Below, piece after piece: positions 37,298 to 46,472 of a stretch of 64,000 nucleotides of DNA. How positions within the stretch are numbered: position 1 is the first letter of the stretch; the number at the start of each line of letters is the position of its first letter. Position numbers and translations under genes: made by a program. The notes below the pieces were generated by a model that saw nothing but the letters and a program-made list of their open reading frames with translations, did no database searches and was not told the DNA's origin. Source of the DNA: Halocatena marina (GTDB taxonomy: Archaea; Halobacteriota; Halobacteria; Halobacteriales; Haloarculaceae). The stretch lies in the NCBI RefSeq assembly GCF_025913575.1, contig NZ_CP109785.1:1178001-1242000 (forward strand). The letters run 5' to 3'.

Positions 37298-37930
37298 ATG
37301 TTTAATGTAGGTGTGTTCGTCGCGTTTGTCCCGATCGCAATTGCTCTCATTGTCTCCCCTGGTCCAGACAGTATCTATACGCTGACCCGTAGCATCAGTG
37401 ACGGTCAGTCATCTGGTGTGATGGCTGCACTCGGCTCGTCTGCTGGCAGTATGGTTCATACAACAGCCGCTGTGTTGGGACTAACAGCCATTCTGCGAAC
37501 GTCAGCGTTGGCATATTCATTCGTCAAATTCATCGGAGCGGCGTATCTCGTTTATCTTGGTGTACAGACGTTCAGAAACACGGACGAATTCGAAATCACG
37601 CCAGAAAGTTCTAGCTATACGCCACGTGAGTCGTTCCGAAGTGCTTTGATGATCAATGTTTTAAACCCGAAGGTCGCAGTGTTCTTTCTTGCCTTCCTTC
37701 CTCAATTCGTCCAACCGGGAAGCAACACAACTGTCCAAATTTTCGCGCTCGGAATCGTGTTCGCTAGTCTTGGGTTTCTGTACCAAGCGATACTCGCGGT
37801 GTTTTCAGCGCGAGCACGCAGGGTGATTACCGAACGCGAACTCGTTCAAACGATGCTTCGCACAGTAAGTGGGAGTGTTCTTGTTGGCTTCGGTGTAAAA
37901 CTCGCTCTTGAACGACGAACTACCTCATAG
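37298..37930 (+). CDS. LysE/RhtB family amino-acid exporter
   Basis: A 210-aa membrane protein of the LysE superfamily, exporters of amino acids such as lysine, arginine, homoserine or threonine. It has the N-terminal motif PIAIALIVSPGPDSIYTLTR, six hydrophobic segments and the mid-protein GAAYLVYLGVQTFR and NVLNPKVAVFFLAFLPQFV typical of RhtB-type proteins. The substrate cannot be told. It stands alone. Confidence 0.9.
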   Translation: MFNVGVFVAFVPIAIALIVSPGPDSIYTLTRSISDGQSSGVMAALGSSAGSMVHTTAAVLGLTAILRTSALAYSFVKFIGAAYLVYLGVQTFRNTDEFEITPESSSYTPRESFRSALMINVLNPKVAVFFLAFLPQFVQPGSNTTVQIFALGIVFASLGFLYQAILAVFSARARRVITERELVQTMLRTVSGSVLVGFGVKLALERRTTS

Positions 37931-38130
37931 CGTAGTATTGGACTCCGCCGCGACGAATCAGAGTCGTTCATCAGGTGATGGACACCGGCGGATGTAGACT
38001 AGATACCAAACAGAGACTGGTTCTCATCGTGTTTCTCGACATCCGGTCCGCGGGATACGTCTGGTATTCGGATGAGGCACCCACGTTTTGAGGATTCTCA
38101 TTCCCAGTGTCGGAAAGCGCTGTATGTCTG

Positions 38131-38511
38131 TCAACTACGATTGCAGTCTTCAATTTCGGCCGCGTTGATATCATCCAAATCGGTGGGGGAATTTTCATCC
38201 GGTTCTGCGGTTGTAAGACAGCACGCAGGACTTGCCCTGTAGTAGATGCCAGCCTCGTTGAGTGTAGACCGTGCGAGTGGTGTCTCTGCGTCCCATTCTG
38301 GAAGGTATCTATCCACATCATTAACAGCGACCACGACAACAATGGAAGCGTCAGCCGGATACTGAGGATTAGCCTGAGCGACGGTGACCCCACCGTACAT
38401 GAGCCAATCGGCAGCAGCTTTTGATGGCAGAGACACAACGACTGATCTCGGGGCTAATGAATCATCACGGTCGATGACTGTGTCACCAATCTCGAAAGGG
38501 CAGCTTGTCAT
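38131..38511 (-). CDS. conserved haloarchaeal-type protein, unknown function
   Basis: A 126-aa acidic protein starting MTSCPFEIGD. The first part is strand-rich (IGDTVIDRDD, PRSVVVSLP, ASIVVVVAVN). The second half has WDAETPLARSTLNEAGIYY and two adjacent Cys in SPACCLTTAEPDEN. I do not recognise a family. The acidic composition and Asp/Glu-rich tail support it as real. Downstream neighbour, on the same strand, of the unknown protein at 38626-39132. Confidence 0.6.
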   Translation of the reverse strand: MTSCPFEIGDTVIDRDDSLAPRSVVVSLPSKAAADWLMYGGVTVAQANPQYPADASIVVVVAVNDVDRYLPEWDAETPLARSTLNEAGIYYRASPACCLTTAEPDENSPTDLDDINAAEIEDCNRS

Positions 38512-38625
38512 GATTGCACATGACGTCCTGCGATCGGACCGGCTATAACGGCTTCTTAGCTTCAAACTGTTGTTTTTTGAACTACAAAGGCGTGAATAAG
38601 GTGGATCAATGATCGAAATAGACGA

Positions 38626-39132
38626 TCACTCGTCGCCAAGGAGCGCCATTTGTTGGAGATAATTATCCCGCAGTCGCTGTTCAACCAAACGGAGCCAGTC
38701 GCTGTCCTCAATATTGATATTCTCACGGAGAATGCGGACGAACGAGTCAACATCTTTCGGGTCCTCCTCTGGAAACTCCTTGACGATACGTTCCCGAACG
38801 AACTGTCTATTTTCGGGGGTACAGGGATCGTGACGTGATTGTTCAAACGCACGGACAGCAATCCGGAATAGCTTCCCATCTCGATCATCAAGCCGTGAAC
38901 CGATACGGGCGACATCGCGCAACGTGCTGTCCGATGTATTGTCCCGGTCGACTTGCGTTGCCGCTCTACGAATCGCCTCCATCTTCGTTTCACCCAATCC
39001 ATAATTAACGATTCCCTCAACTACCCCATCCCGCGTCGATTGAGTTGTGGGCTTCAGGTACGCCCGATAATTCGCACTCGAATACGGTGGATCGTCGACG
39101 ACAAACGTAATCTCACGTCGTTTGTTCTCCAT
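38626..39132 (-). CDS. unknown soluble protein
   Basis: A 168-aa charged, mostly helical protein. It starts MENKRREITFVVDDPPYSS. The middle is rich in Asp/Arg (TQVDRDNTSDSTLRDVARIG) and the C-terminus is helical (DWLRLVEQRLRDNYLQQMALL). No motif or family is recognised. It is flanked by an AT-rich gap upstream and by the unknown 126-aa gene downstream. The region has the look of accessory DNA. Confidence 0.6.
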   Translation of the reverse strand: MENKRREITFVVDDPPYSSANYRAYLKPTTQSTRDGVVEGIVNYGLGETKMEAIRRAATQVDRDNTSDSTLRDVARIGSRLDDRDGKLFRIAVRAFEQSRHDPCTPENRQFVRERIVKEFPEEDPKDVDSFVRILRENINIEDSDWLRLVEQRLRDNYLQQMALLGDE

Positions 39133-39999
39133 TAGCGTCGAAATGAATCCGTAAAGGGTGATCCAAGATATTCGTCCCAGCGAGATCTCTCATGCCGTGG
39201 TGTAAGCACTGTATGACGGATTGTGACGCAGCTATTATGTGAACGCTTCCCAATCATATCACCACCGTTTGAACTGATATCGTAAAAATATTTTCATAAC
39301 AAATGTAGGTGATAGTGAATCTGAATATGTCAGTTTAGCACTCTGCGGTGATCGCAGTAGAGTGGGTGGGTTATTTTCTATCTTTGGACCGAATGTACAT
39401 ATCTGATGACGATTTGTTTATCACGGTAATTAATTATTTTTATCATAGCGAATTGGACGAGTTCTCGAATACATTCTTTAAAGTTATCTGAGACGTATCA
39501 GAACTGGTAATAGGACTGACCGGTGCAGGCTAACTGACATTCGAGCCAGTGCATTGGACGTATCCTGACTATCGACACGGTTCAAATTAAAGTTGATACT
39601 AATTACTCATCTGTTCGGAGGCACTCTATGCTATTGCTCTCCGTTCATCAATCGGAGTTGTGCGTGAGTCGCCACTGCGGGTTTACTGGGTGTGATGACT
39701 CATCGTTTCCAGCACACTTACCGAGATACGTCAGTGTCCCTGTTACGGTATGAACATTCACCTGCGCATCGAGGTGACATCCGTCAATATGCCCCATAAT
39801 GCCGTACGTGTTGGTTGCAGTTGCTTTGGCCACATCACCAGAGAGTACATTGAGGTAGTTGCGCTGAAGCATGACCGCGTCCGACGATTTGACGACAACA
39901 ACAGTCTATCCATCACCGATTGTTGCTGTGAACGTTCCAGTATTCACGGTCGCGTTGGCTCGCACCCGAATGAGAAGTCCTTTTGATCGCGTGATCGAT
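39133..39999. other. intergenic region, partly AT-rich
   Basis: About 870 bp. The half nearest 39133 is AT-rich with no gene. Near 39648-39985 the minus strand keeps one frame open except for a single TAG, with Thr/Val/Gly-rich beta-type sequence (NATVNTGTFTATIGDG before the stop, VNVHTVTGTLTYLGK after). This might be a decayed secreted protein. I see no strong support. Confidence 0.4.
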
Positions 40000-41721
40000 T
40001 TAGAACGTCCCGGAGAACAGTGCGTAACTGAACACGAGAGTGAGTAGTCCCGTTGCTGTTCCATAGTAGAGCAGAGGAAGGAGTTCCAGCCGGATTACTC
40101 GCCCCTCCTCGCCAACGAGACCAACGACAGCCAACGCAGCGACAACATTGTGGACTGCGATGAGGTTGCCGATTGCGCCGCCGACTGCTTGTGTCCCTAG
40201 CATGATTGTTTTTGATGTGCCGATCTGATCTGCAACACCGTACTGGAACGTCCCAAAGAGGATGTCGGAGACGGTGTTCGATCCCGCGAGGAACGCACCG
40301 AGTGCACCGACAAACGGTGCAAAGAACGGATACACCCCGCCAGCGACGGTTGCCATGCTCTCTGAGAGAACGATGAGCATACTATCAGTATTTGTCGCTT
40401 CGCCAGACTGTAACATTATTTGTACTGTTGCGACCGCGAATAACAGCGCAATGACAGCCGGCGTGACTTTCTCGATCGTTTCAGCCCACGTCGCATGCAC
40501 TTGTTCTACGTTCATACCGTGTAGAGCGATGGTGGCGAGGTGAACGACGACGAACACTGCACCCGGTAGATACAGTAGCGCGAAGTCACCGCTGAGACCT
40601 GTTCCAAAAATGTTCTCCCACGCGAGCGTGAATAGCGAATCTGTAACGAACGCCTTCACAGGGTCGACAACCCGCGTTACAACGAGCAACGCCGCGACGA
40701 GGACGTACGGAGTCCACGCTTTCCACAGCGGCATCTGCTGAACGACGCCACCGTCAGCGGCGACCATACCACTATCATCCTGCGTCGTGGATTCACCGGG
40801 TTGGATATCACCGACCCAGTGGCTCGGCCACTGTTCTTGATCGGCAAAGTCCCACTCCTCATCAGGGTGGAAAAATCCGGCTTTCAACGCAGAAACCGTA
40901 ACGAGGAGACCAACCATCGCCCCTGCGAGGCCGGGAAAGACCGGTCCCAAAAAGTACGCGGTGAGAAAATACGGAACCGAGAACGATCCCCACGCGAATA
41001 GCGTCAGTGGCAGAACTTCGAGCGCCGGTTTGATTGAACGCTCCTCCCCGAAGAACCGCGTCATCATCGCTACACCAATGAACGGCAGGAACATGCCGAC
41101 GATGACGTGAAAGGATGCTGCGAACACAGCGATCTCACCGACCCACTGGGAGACAGTCATTCCGTGGCTCCCGACTGCTTCCTTGATGAGCGGAACGCTC
41201 TTGAAGATATCAATCATTCCGATGATGAGCGGAGTACCAACTGCGCCAAACGTAATCGCCATGAGGTTTCCAGTCAGTGCGACGACGACAGCTGCGAGTG
41301 GTGGGAATCCAAGTCCGACGAGGAGTGGGCCAACGATGGCAGCAGGCGTGCCGAATCCGGCGGCCGCCTCGATAAACGATCCCATCAGAAATACGAGCAA
41401 AACGACCTGTATGCGGCGGTCCTCACTGATCGATGCGAACCCACTATTGATAGCGTCGAACGCACCTGTCTGTTTCAATGTGTACAACAGGAGAATTGCA
41501 CCGAAAACGATGTAGAGGATGTTCGCAGCAGTGATGAAGCCGTTGATGGTTGCCGCTGCGATCCATGTTAGATTCATTCCCCACCCAAGAACACCAGCAC
41601 CGATGGCGACAATCCACGCGACAGGCATTGCGCGCGTGGCTGGCCAATACTGGCCAACCATCAGAAACGCGATGGTCAAGAGTGGGAGGAGTGCAATGAG
41701 GATGTCAACAGGGCTACCCAT
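40000..41721 (-). CDS. lctP: L-lactate permease (LctP family)
   Basis: A 573-aa polytopic membrane protein of the lactate permease family (proton-coupled uptake of lactate or glycolate). It starts MGSPVDILIALL. About 12-14 hydrophobic segments and the family stretches GSFIEAAAGFGTPAAIVGPL and ITFGAVGTPLIIG are seen, with LAGSNTVSDILFGTFQYGVA near the C-terminus. A TATA-like TATAG on the minus strand lies 30-37 nt upstream (41751-41758). It is divergent from the regulator at 42108 across a repeat-bearing promoter region. Confidence 0.93.
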   Translation of the reverse strand: MGSPVDILIALLPLLTIAFLMVGQYWPATRAMPVAWIVAIGAGVLGWGMNLTWIAAATINGFITAANILYIVFGAILLLYTLKQTGAFDAINSGFASISEDRRIQVVLLVFLMGSFIEAAAGFGTPAAIVGPLLVGLGFPPLAAVVVALTGNLMAITFGAVGTPLIIGMIDIFKSVPLIKEAVGSHGMTVSQWVGEIAVFAASFHVIVGMFLPFIGVAMMTRFFGEERSIKPALEVLPLTLFAWGSFSVPYFLTAYFLGPVFPGLAGAMVGLLVTVSALKAGFFHPDEEWDFADQEQWPSHWVGDIQPGESTTQDDSGMVAADGGVVQQMPLWKAWTPYVLVAALLVVTRVVDPVKAFVTDSLFTLAWENIFGTGLSGDFALLYLPGAVFVVVHLATIALHGMNVEQVHATWAETIEKVTPAVIALLFAVATVQIMLQSGEATNTDSMLIVLSESMATVAGGVYPFFAPFVGALGAFLAGSNTVSDILFGTFQYGVADQIGTSKTIMLGTQAVGGAIGNLIAVHNVVAALAVVGLVGEEGRVIRLELLPLLYYGTATGLLTLVFSYALFSGTF

Positions 41722-42107
41722 GCCGAACCTCACTGTTTGTTTGCAGACAACTATACTGTCTTTCATCTATCGGCATCGATGCCACCTTGGTAACTATCAT
41801 TCCATGCCGTAACTCATCTGGCATGAGATACGACCACCAATCCATGTACTATAATACCCACTGTTCGTTGCCACTTGTGACATTTTATCCCAGAATCTAC
41901 CGGAACGATACACACGTGTGTACTGGCTTATAGTGTGTTATTGAGCCGTCTATATCGTGTTCGATCGTTTTCTGATTTCAGCATCGAGGGGGCCGAGTAC
42001 AGTCGTCTGTACTGGGTTGCAGTCGTATGCATAGGGGAGTTCAGTCGTATGAATTGGATATTCAGTCGAGTGTATAGGCTTATGTTTTCGTGTGCAGAGG
42101 CTCGCAC
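41722..42107. promoter_or_regulatory. lctP/regulator divergent promoter region
   Basis: A 386-bp interval with a TATA-like box for lctP (41751-41758, minus), a second TATTATAG-type sequence further out (about 41848-41867) and the tandem repeats at 42000-42083 on the regulator side. It probably holds control sites for both genes. Confidence 0.5.
42000..42083 (+). repeat. four tandem operator-like repeats, period about 21 bp
   Basis: CAGTCG begins at 42000, 42020, 42042 and 42063, each followed by a similar (T/A)(A/C)TG or GTG, then (A/T)(C/A/T)TGG or ATAGG. Approximate consensus is CAGTCGTATGNATNGG. A degenerate fifth copy is at 41913-41932. The last copy overlaps the probable TATA region of the gene at 42108. 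The two-helical-turn spacing suggests cooperative protein binding on one face of the DNA. Confidence 0.65.
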
Positions 42108-42689
42108 ATGAACTCATCGACCAACAACCGAAAGCGGAACGAACACGGCCAGTTTGACGACAAAATACCCTCGGAATCTGCGCTCGGTGTATTCGAATCG
42201 CGTGAAGACCAAGCGCGACCGCTCACAGCGACAGACGTAATGGAGGCGCTCGACTGTTCACGTCGAACTGCGCACAACAAATTGAATATGCTCGTCGAAA
42301 AGGGCGTACTCGCCACGCGAAAGGTGGGGGCACGCAGTCGCGTCTGGTGGATTCCGATTGAGAACGCCTCAATGCCGAATCAGTCCGAGACAACCGAACA
42401 GCGCCACCCGCGGCCTGTCTCGAACGCGATTCAGCAGGCTGACCTCCCTGGCGAAGGCCCAACACTCGAAGCACGCCGCGAGGCACTAGCAGCAGCGCAC
42501 GACTATCTCGCTGAGCATCCAGAGGCGAAGAAGGCGGACTTTCTCCGTGATGTCTACCACAGCTATCCTGCACAGTACGAGTCAGCAGAAGGATGGTGGA
42601 ACGCGATTCAACCGGCGCTCAAGCAACTACCAGACGTCGATCCACCGAAGGAACGTGGTCATGTCTGGCATTTCCTCGGTGGCGACTGA
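42108..42689 (+). CDS. HTH regulator with one WW-motif module
   Basis: A 193-aa protein. A basic/acidic leader (about 1-25) precedes a winged helix (about 40-90: TATDVMEALDCSRRTAHNKL, then GVLATRKVGARSRVWW). The C-terminal ~75 residues are the same module seen twice in the protein at 11560-12417: Ala-rich helix, YESAEGWWNAIQPALKQLPDV, then W-H-F-x-G. It is divergent from lctP and preceded by tandem repeats, so autoregulation and control of lctP are plausible (inference). Confidence 0.85.
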   Translation: MNSSTNNRKRNEHGQFDDKIPSESALGVFESREDQARPLTATDVMEALDCSRRTAHNKLNMLVEKGVLATRKVGARSRVWWIPIENASMPNQSETTEQRHPRPVSNAIQQADLPGEGPTLEARREALAAAHDYLAEHPEAKKADFLRDVYHSYPAQYESAEGWWNAIQPALKQLPDVDPPKERGHVWHFLGGD

Positions 42690-42800
42690 CGCCAATCATG
42701 TAGATTTATACCACAATGGTCCAAACCAATGGCAGAATTGGTTATTACAATGCGTTTGAATCGATGGCCACGGCCGAGACACTGTCTGTAATATACATTC

Positions 42801-44576
42801 ATGGCACGCTCTCTCGACACGCACGAACAGACGTCTGCTGATGAGTCAGAGAGTGATCCCACCGACGATGTCTATGCCCCAGAAATCGAAGGGAAACAGT
42901 ACCGCGGGACGTGGTATCTCCCCTTGCCGTACGACCAGCTTTCTGAAGCACCTGAAACCGACGACTATCCAACGCGTGGAACGGGTGGAACGTTCCGAAT
43001 CGCCGATCTACCGCGGGTCCCTCGTGTCAGACACATTGTCGGTCCAAGCGCGCTCATGCTCGGTGCTTCGCTCGGAAGTGGAGAGACGCTGTTCTGGCCA
43101 GTTCTCATTGCACAACACGATTGGACGCTCTACTGGGCGTTCATTATTGGAGTCTTCACCCAATTTTTCATCAACACCGAACTCCAGCGGTGGACGCTCG
43201 CAACCGGTGAGAGCATCTTCCGGTCGTTCCTTCGAGTCCGTCAATTCTGGCCGTGGGTGTTTCTCATTGGCGGTCTTGTGAGTCTCGGTTGGCCCGGATG
43301 GGCGGCTGGTGCAGCACAGGTTGCGGTAACCGCCCTTGGATTAACTGGATCCGTCTCTGCAGTCGGTGTTTCACTCGCTAATTGGAAACTCATAGCCATC
43401 GGTCTGATGGGTGTGATCTGGTGCTCATATCAGATTTCGTCAGTCATGTACAACGCTGTTGAAGCGTTTCAGATTACGCTCCTGTTCGTCGCAACTGGTG
43501 CGGCGATTCTCCTTGTATTCGTCTCTAACGCGTTTACTGAACTTGCAACTCTTCCGTCGAACGTTCTTAATGGAAGCAGTACCATCCCATCGGGGATGGA
43601 TCTCGCAGTCTTTCTCGGAGGGCTCGCCTTTGCCGGTGCCGGTGGCTATCTGAACCTCTCACAAAGTCTCTGGGCGCGTGAGAAAGGGTATGGAATGGGG
43701 AATTATCAAGGTCGTGTGAAGAATCCACTCATCGGTGACGATCCGGAACTGATCGAACGAAACGGTTTCACGTTCCGTCCGGTCGAACGTAACCTCCGAC
43801 GGTGGCGTGGCTGGTGGCGCGTCATCCAATTAGAACATTTCCTGACGTTCGTCGTTGGCCTCATTTTCGTCGCCACGGTCCTTATGGCCGTCTCTGTCCG
43901 ATACGCGTCCGGAACGGCGAGTGGCGCCATTACGATGTGGCTCGTCCAGATTGCGCCCCAGATTGGTGGTCTCGGTACCGTCCTCGTGTTCGTCGTCCTC
44001 TTCATTGCGCTCTTTACGACTGAGTACGCGATCGTCGAATCGTTCGTCCGAAACAGTGCTGATGCGCTCTATGAGACGTACGGACGCGATGCTGACTGGG
44101 AACTGTCTCGTCTCTTCTGGCGACTTCTCACTTCGTTCGTCGTCTGGGGCATTCTCATCATTCTCCTGTTTACAGCGCCCTTCGAGAACCAGGAGCCGTT
44201 CTTTTTCCTCGTCGTCGGCGCAGCGTTATCCGGGATAATGATGTGGCCGTACACAGTTCTCACGCTTATTATCAATACAACACGGCTTCCTGAACATCTT
44301 CAACCGGGATGGTTCCGCGTTGTGGCACTCTGGTGGGCCTCAAGCCTTTATGGCTATTTCAGCAGCCTCCTCATCGGCGAGACACTCTCTGAAATCACCG
44401 GTCTTGGCGTATTCGAAACGACTGTCACTGTTCTTGGGAGTGCGCCTGCCGGATACGTGATCTGGGTCGTGTTTTTCAGCGTCCAAACGTACGCAATCGT
44501 GCGATCGGTGCTCGGTAAACGGCGTGCAGCCGGTACTGTTGAATCTGCTGAACTAACGAACGGATTGTTCTCCTGA
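42801..44576 (+). CDS. Nramp-like membrane transporter
   Basis: A 591-aa transporter with about 11 hydrophobic segments and an acidic N-terminal tail of about 75 residues. The first helix GPSALMLGASLGSGETLFWP aligns with the Nramp-like group, but the canonical metal-binding DPGN is replaced by GSGE. A divalent-metal substrate therefore cannot be assumed. It may be one of the large archaeal Nramp-like proteins of unknown substrate. Encoded 111 nt after the WW-motif regulator on the same strand. Confidence 0.8.
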   Translation: MARSLDTHEQTSADESESDPTDDVYAPEIEGKQYRGTWYLPLPYDQLSEAPETDDYPTRGTGGTFRIADLPRVPRVRHIVGPSALMLGASLGSGETLFWPVLIAQHDWTLYWAFIIGVFTQFFINTELQRWTLATGESIFRSFLRVRQFWPWVFLIGGLVSLGWPGWAAGAAQVAVTALGLTGSVSAVGVSLANWKLIAIGLMGVIWCSYQISSVMYNAVEAFQITLLFVATGAAILLVFVSNAFTELATLPSNVLNGSSTIPSGMDLAVFLGGLAFAGAGGYLNLSQSLWAREKGYGMGNYQGRVKNPLIGDDPELIERNGFTFRPVERNLRRWRGWWRVIQLEHFLTFVVGLIFVATVLMAVSVRYASGTASGAITMWLVQIAPQIGGLGTVLVFVVLFIALFTTEYAIVESFVRNSADALYETYGRDADWELSRLFWRLLTSFVVWGILIILLFTAPFENQEPFFFLVVGAALSGIMMWPYTVLTLIINTTRLPEHLQPGWFRVVALWWASSLYGYFSSLLIGETLSEITGLGVFETTVTVLGSAPAGYVIWVVFFSVQTYAIVRSVLGKRRAAGTVESAELTNGLFS

Positions 44577-44707
44577 CTATCACTGTTAAGACGCTCGATG
44601 AATTTTGACGGTTGCGTGTGCCGAACTCTCTCTAAGACGGACGTTGCATTCACTGCGCTTATTCAAGACGGACCCAGCGATGTGATGGGAGGGCACATAT
44701 TTTCCGT

Positions 44708-46183
44708 TTACTGTGACACCCTATCTGTCTCGATCCAGAGATCACTAAGAATGAGGAATCCAAACGACAGCGTAGCAATAATCGAAGAAATTTCGTGCTG
44801 AAAGAGCGTGTATCCTTCGAACATCTGGTGGATTCCGAAGCCGAACGCAAGTGCCAAAGCAGAGACGTCCACTTGTTGATTTCGTCGGACACCGGTGATG
44901 AGGCTACCAACAACGATTCCCGCATACGCGATGCCACCGATGAAACCAGCTCGGAGGAAGATCACGAGATACGAGTTGTGAGGGTTCTGTCCTTTGTACG
45001 GTTCTGAGACATACGGTGCGATATATTCTCCAGGCGTGATGAGACCCGCTCCAAAAAGCGACGGGTCATTGAGAAAGGCTTCGATGCTTCCTGCCCAAAG
45101 TGAAAATCGTCCGCTCGGAGTAACACCTACGATTGGCATCGAGAGTACAAAAAGCAAAACAACACCGGTGAGTCCAGCCATCGCGTATGGAAGTCTCCGA
45201 CGACCGAGAACCACATACGAGACGTACAACGCGAGAGACACTGCAGCAGCGAGGAAACTGGCTCGGCTCTGCGAGAAATACAGTCCTACGCTATTGATGA
45301 GGAGCATTCCCCCTGCCAAACACGAAAGCGCAAGTGAGCGTATGATGGAGTATGTCGGCACAGTAGGCGATGATCCACCCAATGGCTTCTCCTGAGGCTC
45401 TGTGCGATCTCTGATATCTTGAAAGAGGCGGTGAATCAGTATCGCAGCAGAGACGGTACCAGCAAACGCAACGATTCCGAGCATGTTCGGATTCTCGAAC
45501 ACCGACTGAAGGGCGTGGAGCTGTTTATTCATGAACAGCGGTGTAAACATTCCATCAGCTAGATCGACGTTCATGGTGAGAAATGAGTAGCTTCCAATGT
45601 GATACACCAGTATTCCTAGCAGAACGGTGATATTGGATAGGAGACTCAGAGTCCACAGAAATGTACGACTCGAGATATACCGGGGAAGAACGAACAGGTT
45701 CAGACCCATCATGAACCCAGCGAGGAGTGGTAACGCTGCAAACCCGGAATTGGGGGCGAATTCAACTGAGTGAGAGAGATGAATCGATAGTAACACCGTG
45801 AACGCGAGGAGATACACACCAGTCTGCCGGAGATATCTACGTTGGTTGACGGAGACACAAAGGAAAAATAGCAACAGCATCACGATGAGTACTAGTTTGA
45901 CGACACGACTTGGCTCTGAAAATCCGACACCTCGCTGTTGGAAGATGACGCCAACGAGAACGAGCATACAGAGTAAGTACATAAACAGTAATATCGCAAA
46001 TAGTCCGTCAAGTCCATGCTCTTGGTATCCATAGATGGCGAACCCAATTCCTCCAAAAAGCACGACGGTTGCGAGTACGTGATAGGTTGTGAGCCATTCG
46101 AAATCTGTCGTTCGATTGAATATCATAAGAATGAAAAGAAACATGAAGGAGCGAGATAAAAGGTAGCCAGATGACTTGTTCAT
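44708..46183 (-). CDS. O-antigen ligase/polymerase-like membrane protein
   Basis: A 491-aa protein with about 12 hydrophobic segments and a large loop between the later helices containing PHNSYLVIFLRAGFIGGIAY, the typical HNxxL motif of the Wzy/WaaL (O-antigen ligase) superfamily. Such proteins join sugar polymers to lipid or protein carriers at the outer face of the membrane. In haloarchaea a role in cell-surface glycan assembly is an inference. No glycosyltransferase genes are adjacent, so it appears isolated. Confidence 0.8.
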   Translation of the reverse strand: MNKSSGYLLSRSFMFLFILMIFNRTTDFEWLTTYHVLATVVLFGGIGFAIYGYQEHGLDGLFAILLFMYLLCMLVLVGVIFQQRGVGFSEPSRVVKLVLIVMLLLFFLCVSVNQRRYLRQTGVYLLAFTVLLSIHLSHSVEFAPNSGFAALPLLAGFMMGLNLFVLPRYISSRTFLWTLSLLSNITVLLGILVYHIGSYSFLTMNVDLADGMFTPLFMNKQLHALQSVFENPNMLGIVAFAGTVSAAILIHRLFQDIRDRTEPQEKPLGGSSPTVPTYSIIRSLALSCLAGGMLLINSVGLYFSQSRASFLAAAVSLALYVSYVVLGRRRLPYAMAGLTGVVLLFVLSMPIVGVTPSGRFSLWAGSIEAFLNDPSLFGAGLITPGEYIAPYVSEPYKGQNPHNSYLVIFLRAGFIGGIAYAGIVVGSLITGVRRNQQVDVSALALAFGFGIHQMFEGYTLFQHEISSIIATLSFGFLILSDLWIETDRVSQ

Positions 46184-46472
46184 TAGTTGCTCCTCTGTGA
46201 CATCGAGATAAAAATTTTGTGGCTGTCACCTTTCCAAAATCAGGAACGTTCTATTAATTTCATACCCACAGCATAGATAGTGCCATTCAGTGCTTGCTAG
46301 TTTCCCCCAATGTCCAACGAGACAGTCCACGAACAGCGTTGCCAAATAATATGTAAATTGTTATTCTTTACTTCCGAACGTTGCTCCTAAGTGATCGCTA
46401 TTCTGCTTGTCGATCGCCACGCTGCTAATTGAGGAGAATCTTCAACATCATTGATCATCCATCCAGCTACCA

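Noticed and set aside
39648-39985. Possible secreted beta-type protein interrupted by one stop
   Set aside because: The frame reads plausibly on both sides of a TAG, but there is no start, signal peptide or recognisable family. It was left as a remark in the intergenic entry.
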